A stretch of 64,000 bases of DNA, taken from Hygrophila difformis. Its lineage: Eukaryota; Streptophyta; Magnoliopsida; Lamiales; Acanthaceae. The translations under genes were made by a program, and so were the position numbers. The stretch is taken from positions 36,963,708-37,027,707 of the forward strand of contig JAOANR010000001.1 in NCBI GenBank assembly GCA_030278955.1, in the 5' to 3' direction. A model generated the notes under the pieces. It did no database searches, was not told the origin of the DNA, and was given only the letters and a program-made list of their open reading frames with translations. Below are positions 55,233 to 64,000 of the stretch, piece by piece; within the stretch, counting starts at the first letter, position 1, and every line of letters starts with the position of its first letter.

Positions 55233-56567
55233 TTGGAGAACTTGATGACCGAGTTTATATCCAATCAAAAGGAGATAAACCAGCAACTGCAGGCATCAAT
55301 CAAAAATGTGGAGACGCAAGTCACCCAGTTGGCTAAGGAATTGCAGAACAGGGGCAAGGGAACACTGCCGAGTAGCACTGAAGCCAACCCGCAATGTAAA
55401 GCAATCACATTGCGGGGAGGCAAAACTCTGAAGGGAAATGTTAGATCTGCAAAGAATAAAGCTATGAAAGTAAAGGTCTCATTGGAGGTGGAAAAGGAAA
55501 AGGAAAGGGTTGGAGGAGATGAAGGTATTGAGCTGGTAAAGGATAAATCAGATACAGCAAACACGCAGCCTGAAGCTGCAGATGAAGCTGAAAAGGGTAT
55601 GGGTGAAGGTACAACTTCCTTCTCTTTACCACCAGAAATTGATAATAATAAGCACATGCCAAGGGTGCCATACCCTGCACGTCTTAAAAATAAGGAACAT
55701 GACCTTAAATTCAAGAAATTTGTAGAACGGTTAAAGTCTGTAGAGATAACCATTCCTCTCGTGGAAATGAGATCAGAAATGCCCACCTATGCTAAGTTCT
55801 TGAAAGAATTGATTTCAGGGAAAAGGCAGGTAGAGCAGGAGGAGGTGATTGTTCTCAACAGCACATGCAGTGCCATAGTTCAAAGGAAACTACCCGAAAA
55901 GAAAGAAGACCCTGGATATTGCACGCTACCAGTACAGATTGGAAAGGCCAAAGTGAGCATGGGGTTATGTGATCTAGGATCCAGCATCAACGTGATGCCT
56001 CTAGCCATGGCAATTCGCCTAAGGCTCGGAGAGATTGAACCGGTCAAGATGAAACTGCAACTGGCAGACACATCAATCACAAAACCCGTGGGAATCCTCA
56101 AGGATGTGGTAGTCAAGACCGGCCAAGTTCTTTTCTCGGTTGACTTCATCATCCTCGACATTGAAGAGGACTCTGAAATGCCGCTTATCCTGGGACGCCC
56201 GTTTCTGGCCACTGGCGGTGCACTGATTGATGCCACATCTGGAAGAGTCACATTGAGGGTCGATGATAAACAAATTTCCTTTGACATAGAGCAGCTGCAG
56301 AAATTCCCGAATGAGGGATCTTGTTCCATGTTTGATGTAATAGAAAGTAGGAGTGAGGATGAGAGCATAAACTCTATGACTGTGATGACGGACAAAGTTT
56401 CAAAACAGGTACTGACGCCTGAAGGTGCGGAGCAACAAAGGAGTTGCAACGCTGTCCACTTCGAGGACCCTATTACTGGGGATCTCGAAGAATTCGACGG
56501 TGTTGAATTCATCCCAGAGGAGGACGAGAGCACCACGGAGGAGGAAGTGGATCCTGTACTGACATAG
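55233..56567 (+). pseudogene. Athila-C linker and aspartic protease
   Basis: A coiled linker (NQKEINQQLQASIKNVETQV), the conserved AITLRGGKTL box, then KFLKELISGKRQ, QRKLPEKKEDPG and the protease site CDLGSSINVMPLAMA (about 55971-56015), LADTSITKPVGILKDV, SVDFIILDIEED and LILGRPFLAT. This is the D-L-G form typical of Athila. The TAG at 56565-56567 is in frame with the RT region that follows. Confidence 0.88.
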
Positions 56568-57365
56568 GATCCTGAAGGTAAATCTGATCTCTCACCCCCA
56601 ACCATTTCTCACAAACTACTACCTTCCGTTGAATGTCCGCCAGAGCTTGAACTTAAAATACTCCCGGATCATCTTAAGTACGTTTTTCTCGCTGAACATA
56701 AAAGATTACCGGTAATTGTGTCAGCCAACCTGACGCAAGAACATGAAAAAGCTCTGGTAGACATTCTAAAGAAGTATGTATATGCAATTGGATGGACCAT
56801 TTCTGATATAAAAGGAATAAGCCCCTCTGTTTGCATGCACAGAATTTTAATGGAAGAGGAGTACAAGCCCTCTAGGCAACCGCAAAGGCGTCTTAACCCC
56901 CACATGCAAGAAGTGGTAAGGAAAGAAGTTATCAAGCTCTTAGATGCTGGTATCATCTATCCTATATCTGACAGCAAATGGGTAAGCCCAGTGCAGGTCG
57001 TACCAAAACGTGGGGGGATGTGCATAATGACTAATGAGCAAGGAGAAGAAGTGGCAACACGTCCAGTGACCAGTTGGAGAGTTTGCATCGACTACCGGAA
57101 GCTTAACACCGCTACGCGGAAGGATCACTTTCCCTTGCCGTTCATTGATCAGATGCTGGAGAGGTTGGCCGGGAGGGAGTACTATTGCTTTTTGGATGGG
57201 TACTCTGGCCATAATCAGATTGTAATAGCTAGTGAAGATCATGATAAAACCACTTTCACGTGCCCCTATGGAACTTCTGCATACAGGCGCATGCCTTTTG
57301 GACTTTGCAATGCGCCTGCCACTTTTCAACGATGCATGATGTCGATTAACTCAGAATTTAGCTAA
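56568..57365 (+). pseudogene. Athila-C reverse transcriptase, N-terminal half
   Basis: In frame with the protease: PPELELKILPDHLKYVFL, TISDIKGISPSVCMHRI, YKPSRQPQRRLNPHMQEVV, DAGIIYPISDSKWVSPVQVV, WRVCIDYRKLNTATRKDHF, FLDGYSGHNQI, TTFTCPYGTSAYRRMPFGLC. A TAA at 57363-57365 interrupts RT just before the catalytic MDD box; the frame continues. Confidence 0.9.
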
Positions 57366-58247
57366 AAATGCATTGAAGTTTTCATGGATGACTTCTCTGT
57401 GTATGGAGATACTTTTGATGAATGTTTGACTAATCTTGCAAAAATTTTAAAAAGATGCGAGGACACTAACCTAGTTTTGAACTGGGAAAAGTGCCATTTC
57501 ATGGTTACCAAAAGAATAGTGTTGGGTCACCGCATCTCACGTGCAGGCATCGAAGTCGATAGGGCCAAAGTCTCAGTCATTTCCAACCTTCCCTTACCAA
57601 ACTCAATAAAAGCAGTTAGGAGTTTCTTAAGGCATGCCGGTTTTTACCGGAGATTCATTAAAGATTTCTCTAAAATTGCCAAGCCGCTCACTAATTTGCT
57701 TTGTAAAGAAAATTCTTTTGTAATAAATGAAGCGTGTGTTCAAGCCTTTGACACGCTCAAGAAGTTGTTGATTTCTGCCCCAATAGTACAACCACCCGAT
57801 TGGTCAATACCTTTCGAGGTGATGTGCAATGCAAGTGATCTCGCCGTGGGCGCAGTTCTTGGGCAACATAAGGAAGGGAAACACTGCGTAATTCATTTTG
57901 CAAGTCATGCCCTGAATGAAGCCGAAGTTAACTACACCACCACGGAGAAAGAGATGTACGCTGTGGTTTTCGCGTTCGATAAATTCAGACAGTACCTCAT
58001 TGGTACGAAAACCACAGTATACACTTATCACTCTGCACTGAGATACTTGTTTAGCAAACAAGACGCCAAACCTCGATTAATCAGGTGGGTACTCTTGCTG
58101 CAAGAATTCGACATCGTAATAAGAGATAGAAGAGGTAGAGACAATGGTGCTGCTGACCATTTGTCTCGACTAGAAAATGATAAAAATGAGCAAGCCGTCA
58201 ATAAAAATTTTCCGGATGAACAACTGTTTTGCCTTGCATCTTCATGA
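57366..58247 (+). pseudogene. Athila-C RT catalytic half and RNase H
   Basis: Same frame after the [16 protein letters not shown] holds the FMDD catalytic box (about 57381-57395), then [35 protein letters not shown], and the RNase H ([71 protein letters not shown]). It ends at a TGA at 58245; integrase follows in another frame from about 58200. Confidence 0.9.
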
Positions 58248-59541
58248 TCAAGCTTGTCCATGGTTTTCTGACATTGCTAACTTTTTAGCATGTGGAATAA
58301 TCCCACCATTCCAGAACAGGGGCCAAAAAGCAAGGTTCTACCGATATGTAGTTAACTACTTTTGGGAAGATCCTTATCTCTTCAAGCATTGTGCAGATTC
58401 GAGTATAAGACGATGTGTAACGGAGCACGAGGCCTATCAAATCGCTAAAAAATGTCATGAATCGGAATACGGAGATCACCATGGCCCCACTCGAACAGCT
58501 CATAAGGTGCTCGAGTGTGGTTTCTATTGGCCTACTGTTTACGACGATTGCAAGGCGTTTGTTAAGTCTTGCGACAGATGCCAAAGATTAGGGAATATCT
58601 CCAAGAGGGGTGAAATGCCACAAAAAGGGATTCTCACGCTTGAGATTTTCGATGTATGGGGCATTGACTTCATGGGACCATTCCCGACATCTGATGGGAA
58701 TCACTACATCTTGGTAGCTGTCGATTACGTTTCCAAGTGGGTTGAGGCAATTGCACTGCCAACCAATGATGGTCACCAAGTCATAAAATTTCTGAAAAAT
58801 AACATTTTCAACAGATTCGGTGTACCTAGGGTAATAATATCTGATGGAGGAACCCATTTTGTTAACAAAGCCATTGCAAATCTTATGAACAAAAATAGGA
58901 TTCTTCACAACATAGGCACGCCTTACCATCCCCAAACCAGTGGTCAAGTCGAGGTATCAAACAGAGAAATCAAACACATACTCGAGGCCGCTATGGGGAT
59001 AACCCGCAAAGATTGGTCACGTAAGCTCAATGATGCTTTATGGGCATACCGCACTGCATTCAAGACACCCATTGGGATGTCTCCATGCAGGCTCGTCTTT
59101 GGAAAAGCCTGTCATTTGCCCATAGAACTAGAGCACAAGGCTTACTGGGCCGTAAGAACGCTTAATTTTGACCCACGAGTTGCTCAAAGTAAACGCAAGT
59201 TGGACCCCAATGAACTTGAGGAAATACGTGCGCAAGCTTACGAAAGCTTGAAGATTTACAAAGAGCGGACCCAGAAGTTACACGATCGTCGAATCAAATC
59301 TAAACACTTCTATGTTGGCCAAAATGTCTTGTTATTTAATTCTAGGTTGAAGCTGTTCCCCGGAAAGCTTAAATCCAGATGGGAAGGGCCATAAGAAGTG
59401 CTGCATGTGTTTGAAAGTGGAGCTGTCAGGATCCGAACTGACAAGGGAGAGCTGGTGGTGAATGGACAAAGATTGAAGGAGTATCTCGGACAGTTCGATC
59501 CCGAGAAAGAAATTCAGATGACTTCAGAGCCAGCCTATACT
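58177..59541 (+). pseudogene. Athila-C integrase
   Basis: The zinc domain is [20 protein letters not shown] ... [10 protein letters not shown] ... SCDRCQR. The catalytic residues are Asp in WGIDFMGPF, Asp in [11 protein letters not shown] and Glu in [12 protein letters not shown]. The C-terminal part has [41 protein letters not shown] at 59392-59394 interrupts it after WEGP; the same frame then runs to 59541 (GAVRIRTDKGELVVNG). Apart from that stop the domain is continuous. Confidence 0.9.
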
Positions 59542-59543
59542 TG

Positions 59544-59576
<33 letters not shown>

Positions 59577-59579
<3 letters not shown>

Positions 59580-60123
59580 GCATTTACTTATGTACTATTC
59601 GAATGTTCCTATGAAAGTATCCAAAAATCAATTAAACATTTAGAGTATTAAAACTCTAAATGCGAGGATATTGATATTTGGAGAAAAATCTAATACGTTT
59701 ATTATGTTCGCTTTGCAGGAGTTCGTGGGACCAACAAAAAAAAAGCGTCAAAAACCAGGTTCCCGGTTGGATTAATACTGAATTTAATGGAAATTAATTT
59801 CGGAATTTAGAGAAATTTAAAATCCGGAATAAGTCCATAAAATAAAGGTGTTAATCCAACCTAATTTTTGCAATCAAATTAAACTGTAGTATGTATTGTT
59901 GCACACTCACTTATAGTAAAAGTGTCAAATTTGTGAAAATTCCAATTTTTGCTAAGTATCGGATATGTTGTCTTAGAAATTTTTACCAGTTCGAATTATC
60001 TAGTTCGGTTTAAATCGAACTGAGTGCAAATAGTTCGAACTGATCTACATAGGCAATGTTCCATTTATCTTTGCAAGTGAGTAGTTCGAATTATAAAGCA
60101 AGTTCGGTCTAAACCAAACTGCC
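59577..60123 (+). other. Untranslated region before the Athila-C 3' LTR
   Basis: A (TA)n run at 59547-59576 is followed by about 550 bp without a gene. Its last 140 bp (59985-60123) carry AGTTCGAATTATCTAGTTCG-type palindromic modules like those inside the LTR. There is no clear polypurine tract directly before the LTR start at 60124. Confidence 0.65.
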
Positions 60124-60929
60124 TGATAATGGCCAAAATTGTCCATTATTTCCAATCCATTTCCGTGTCTGAGACGGACATTTTGGTCATGTTTCCATCT
60201 TATTTTAATAAGAAAGCAGTTGAAATTCGACAGATTTAATGCAGGTTTGTAAAAATGTTGAGCTGGTAATAAAAAGACACAAAATATACAATTTTTATTG
60301 TATTTGTGTTAGAAAAATCCAAAAACATGGAAAAAGAAAAAAGAAAAGAAAAAGGAATCAAAAAGTTGGGCAAAAGAATAAAATAGCCCACAAAAATAAA
60401 AAAGATGGGAAAAAGAGTGAAAATCCCACAAAACTGAATTTTTGGCTAAGTATGGAAGCTCAGTTCGAATTACCCAGTTAGGTCTAAACAGAACTGGGCA
60501 ATTCGAACTTCTGAAGACAAGAAGAAGAAGAATGATCAAGTGTTGAAGAGAGATGCAAGATTGACTAGTTCGAAATGTCCAGTTCGGTCTAGACCGAACT
60601 AACATCTAGACCAAATTGGGCTCTGAAGGAAACAAAACTCAAGAGCAAGAGAGAGACATGCAGTTCGAATTATCTAGTTCGGTCTAGACCGAACTAACCA
60701 ATAATTCAAACTGCATCCAAAGAAGCCAAGCAGGAGCCACTCCCAGTTCGAAAAAGATCACATCCCATCTGAAAATCAAGAAAGAAGACCTCATGCAGTT
60801 CGAATTGTCCAAGTTCGAATTAATTCGAACTGCCTGAGGAGACCGAATCAAGTTCAAATCTGCATCCAGATGAAGCTGAGCAACACGTGAGAAATGCATG
60901 ACACTGTGGATGGGCTCTGATGGGCCTAG
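60124..60929 (+). repeat. 3' LTR of Athila-C, first part only
   Basis: Matches 48915-49677 with substitutions and small indels (for example an extra A/C-rich segment near 60370-60410). Homology ends at TGGGCCTAG, where element D begins. Confidence 0.92.
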
Positions 60930-63396
60930 TGTAATACCCGTAAATTTCAGAATATAAAATTAGGAATTAATCCAATAGGAACTCGGAAATGCACGGAAGT
61001 CAAAAGACAACGATTTAACCCGACGGACCTAAACCAACGATCTTAAGGTTTCAGACGTGAAATCGAATTGAATCGGAATAAATTTATGATGAGAAGCATA
61101 ATCCGAAAATGATCCGGGAAATCGAGCGCGAAAACGTGGAAGGATAGAAGTCCGAAAGAGGCGAGGAAAAGACCCGACGGATCGGATCGCACGGACCCAC
61201 CCGGACCGCAGTCCAGGCGGGAACCGCGCGCTGGCCGGGCGGGGTTTGGCCAAAAGACGCGCCAACCCCGCGTGGCTCCCCAGAATCGTGCAAATGACGC
61301 GTTTTCGGCGATTTCTTACCATAATTCGACCCCCCGACTTTGGAAAGTGGATTTTGAACGGGGGTAAGGGTATTAGGGCGACCTAGGGTTATTCTCACCC
61401 CATTTTGTCAGCCTCCAATACTCCCTCCACTCTCCCCAAACTCCCCCAAGCCAAAACACTCTCCCGACGAACTTCCGACGAACTTCCGGCGACTTCCGGC
61501 AACCATCGACGACCATAGGAACGTGTAGATCGGGATTTACACCCCTTAGATCATTGGTAAGAGGTATCCAGATTCATTTACTCGTTTTTACCTCCAATTT
61601 TTAATCTAACTTTTGAATATTGAACTTGCAATCACGTTCGTGATCGAAGGAGGAAAAGAACGGGTGCAAGGATCCGTTAGTAGTGTTTTTGAACAAGCCG
61701 AGCGACCCTAGGACGACTCAAGAACACAATCACTGTAAGTTGAGCCTTCCATATCAATACGGGTGATTTAGGGGCGTTCAAAGTAGTCGTAACAAAACGA
61801 AACGTAAAAACCGAAATCAAAAACCCTAATACGCACAGTTTCTGAAATCGGCCTAAAACTCATATTTCGAGGATTCAATCCGAAAAACTTAAAACTAGAC
61901 TTTTAATCCTAACACATAAATCTAGATTGTGTGAAAATTTCAAACATTTTCGTTAACGTTTGCTATTTCAAATCGCATCAAAAAGAAACTGTCTTGACAA
62001 AACGTGGTTGGAATCTGCCTATGAACATGTCCGAACTTAGTAGGTCTGTTTCTATATTTTCTAGTCCGATTTGATCTTTGAAATCTAAATGAAAGTTGTA
62101 GATAATCATGTCTAGTATATGTGTTTAAAATTTCGGAATTTTTGGAGTCCATTTGATATCTCAAAAAGCCAATTTTTCGTACTGTGTCAAATCTGTTTCG
62201 GGACAGTAAACTGTTTTCACATTAAACTCGATTTTTGACCTGTTTCCTCATCTTATTTCGAAAAAGTTAAAACACAAAAGTTATTCGTTAGGATGTTTTC
62301 GGTTTTCTGTGTAAATTTCAGATTTTTCCGACTTGAAATGGATTTTTAAATTAAAAAGGCGTAAACTGTGACGCCAAGACACTTTTAAATCGAGAGATTT
62401 TGAAATTTTGTAACAAACGATCAAAGATTTGAAATGCGATGCATATATATACTTTTGAAAAACCCCGATACATTAAATCTAAACGATACTTGAGATACTT
62501 CGGCGGAGGGTGAGTGCTCTGCAGGGTGCCCCTCTAGCCTTTCTCTTCGGGCCTATAATGGACGAGAGAATTAGATGAAATATTACGCCAATCGGCGGGA
62601 GATACATGGCCTACTCTCTCGGGTTTGTCCGTATGGATTTCCCGAGGCTCCGGAGTGTTACTGGGTATGGCAGATACAGCTGCTGGCCGCCGGATCACCG
62701 GCTAAACGAGATACTTACGAAACGGCTGCGGCCGCCGGATCACCGGCTATACAAAACATTGAGAAATGGTTACGGAACGGGGAAAATAAAGGATTTATTA
62801 TTTTTAAGTATTTATTTATGCATGTCTTTAAATTATGCATTTAAATTATGTCTTTAAATTTCATATCATGATTAGATTGTTAATGTGGATTAAATGCATG
62901 TTAAAGCACACAATTAAATTATTATTTCTTTTAAAATTGGTAAACGCATGTTTAAGAGTGAAAATTTAAGTGTCTAATTAAATCCCTTTATTGCTATGTT
63001 AGGATCGACTTGCTCAGTATTTTATATACTGATAAAATTGTTGTTTTCCTTTTTTTTTTCTCAGAGTATGGAGAAATTGCATGAGCATATGCATTGGGGA
63101 AAAAACTTTAATTGTTCTTTTTCTCGCTTTTTATGATACTTGCATATCGGGCCTGTCTAACCCGAGTTTTGGCCATGTCGGCCCCTTTACAATTCCGCTG
63201 CGATATTTTACTTTCCGGTATTACTATGTGTGGATGAAATACTATTATTATTTTTAAATAAATTCCGGACTCATTTTTAAACCTTTTTGCAATACCTATA
63301 GCCTTGCACCTCTTTAGCAAGCTCGGAGAATCCGTGTCTTGCTAGGGAGGTGTGGCGGTAGCCCCCGGCCCGGGTTATCAAATCCGGGGTGTTACA
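60930..63396 (+). repeat. 5' LTR of gypsy element D (probably Tekay-like chromovirus)
   Basis: Starts TGTAATACCCG and ends CGGGGTGTTACA, an imperfect terminal inverted repeat, and is followed by an initiator-Met primer site. The length is 2467 bp. A GC-rich block (about 61130-61310) contrasts with the AT-rich remainder. The long LTR with these ends and this primer site fits Tekay/Del-type chromoviruses, but no coding region is in view to confirm it. The short frames on the minus strand (for example 61029-61322) are not supported as genes. Confidence 0.78.
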
Positions 63397-63399
63397 AGT

Positions 63400-63413
63400 T
63401 GGTATCAGAGCCC
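63400..63413 (+). other. Primer binding site of element D
   Basis: TGGTATCAGAGCCC, complementary to initiator Met tRNA, three bases after the LTR end. It fixes the element in plus orientation, running out of the window. Confidence 0.9.
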
Positions 63414-64000
63414 GAAATATAATTTGAAGCTACCATTATTATTATTATTTTAAAGCTACTATTATTATTTTTTAAAACCATTATTTTAAACACTAGTATT
63501 ATATCCCTTCCTTTTATGGGATGGCATATGCAAAGCTAGGTAGTAATCAGAGTGTGAGAGTAGGTCTCCCACTTCGAATTTCTGTCTGGTCCATAGGTTT
63601 GGGGATCCCTTACATCCTTCAGCCTGATTCATTTTTCTTATCTTCTGGCCCTTGTCCTAAACCTGGTTCATAGTCCTTTTACTTTGGTGGTTCACTGGTT
63701 TGAGTATAATGTTAGGGGAAGATGTGATTTAGCAGGTTCAGGAGCCTTGTCCTTGTCCATTTGAAGTGCCATTCTTAATGATGCTGACGCTTCTGTGTTG
63801 TTGTTTGAATGAGATGGCTGTTGAATCGGAAATGGTCAATACATAGTGAATAGTATAGTTCCAAGATGGTGTTTGTGAAAAAAAATTGAGGAAAGTCATG
63901 TACCTGTTCGGAATGCTGCGTTTCTGCTGTGCCTCAGGGAAGTGCTTCAGGGTGTTTTTTGCTTCTGTGCTGATACTCTCCACTGCCTTGGTCAAGAGTA
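63414..64000 (+). other. Start of the internal region of element D
   Basis: Leader sequence with ATT-rich runs (63438-63485) and no recognised gag start. The minus-strand frame at 63738-63995 has no family signal. The rest of the element is outside the window. Confidence 0.6.

Larger units (their letters stand above)
48915..60929 (+). mobile_element. Athila-like gypsy element (Athila-C), broken and interrupted
   Basis: The left end TGATAATGGCCAAAATT (48915) recurs at 60124. Between them are a 4.5-kb LTR, the TGGCGCCGTTGCCGGGG primer site, gag, protease, RT, RNase H and integrase in gypsy order. It inserted into the Tat-A 3' LTR. Its own 3' LTR is cut at 60929 by element D, so the right end is outside the window. 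Multiple stops and frameshifts inactivate the coding region. Confidence 0.92.

Noticed and set aside
61029..61398. Minus-strand Arg/Pro-rich frames in the LTR of element D
   Set aside because: They sit in the GC-rich block of an LTR, overlap each other in two frames and show no domain.

Overview
This is a gene-poor, transposon-packed stretch of a plant nuclear genome, most likely an angiosperm. The evidence is the mix of families: a Ty1/copia element with an initiator-Met primer site, Ty3/gypsy elements with Tat- and Athila-type primer sites and proteases, a Tat-type second RNase H, a plant L1 LINE with DUF4283/CCHC ORF1 and a C-terminal RNase H, a Stowaway-like MITE and a hAT-like MITE. I see no intact host gene, no tRNA or rRNA gene and no CRISPR array. 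The species cannot be told from the sequence.

Layout. 52-8496: copia element with two long LTRs of equal length and a gag-pol broken by one frameshift and one nonsense codon. 8520-10310: apparently older host DNA holding a hAT-like MITE (8968-9693, 8-bp target duplication) and a Stowaway-like MITE (9872-10131, TA duplication). 10311 onward: an old Tat-lineage gypsy element (Tat-A) that hosts the rest of the window. Its 5' LTR (10311-25848) is interrupted by a non-autonomous Athila-like element (Athila-B, 10727-18068) and by an L1 LINE (20121-25752). Its gag is split by a minus-strand, mostly noncoding LARD-like element (LARD-E, 26760-35401). Its 3' LTR (from 48509) is cut at 48914 by a second Athila-like element (Athila-C, from 48915). 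The 3' LTR of Athila-C is in turn cut at 60929 by a gypsy element with a 2.5-kb LTR (D, from 60930) that runs out of the window. The insertion order is therefore Tat-A first, then B, the LINE, E and C, then D after C.

The most interesting part is the 6.7 kb between the Tat-A integrase and its 3' LTR (41812-48508). It carries antisense cargo: two tandem, mutually related coiled-coil ORFs (41818-42326 and 42746-43303) and a multi-exon plant mobile domain (PMD) gene (46935 down to 43966). The PMD gene has four GT-AG introns that keep one reading phase across five exons. It looks like a host-type gene carried backwards, with its introns, inside a retrotransposon. It now has one frameshift and two nonsense codons.

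Other structural signals are a 171-bp, roughly ten-unit tandem array inside the Tat-A LTR; repeated 20-bp palindromes in the 4.5-kb Athila-C LTR; 13-mer polypurine-like motifs next to hairpins inside LARD-E; and a GGCGC-rich hairpin array in the LARD-E LTRs. All retroelement coding regions are damaged, so they are entered as pseudogenes; the breaks are described and not repaired.
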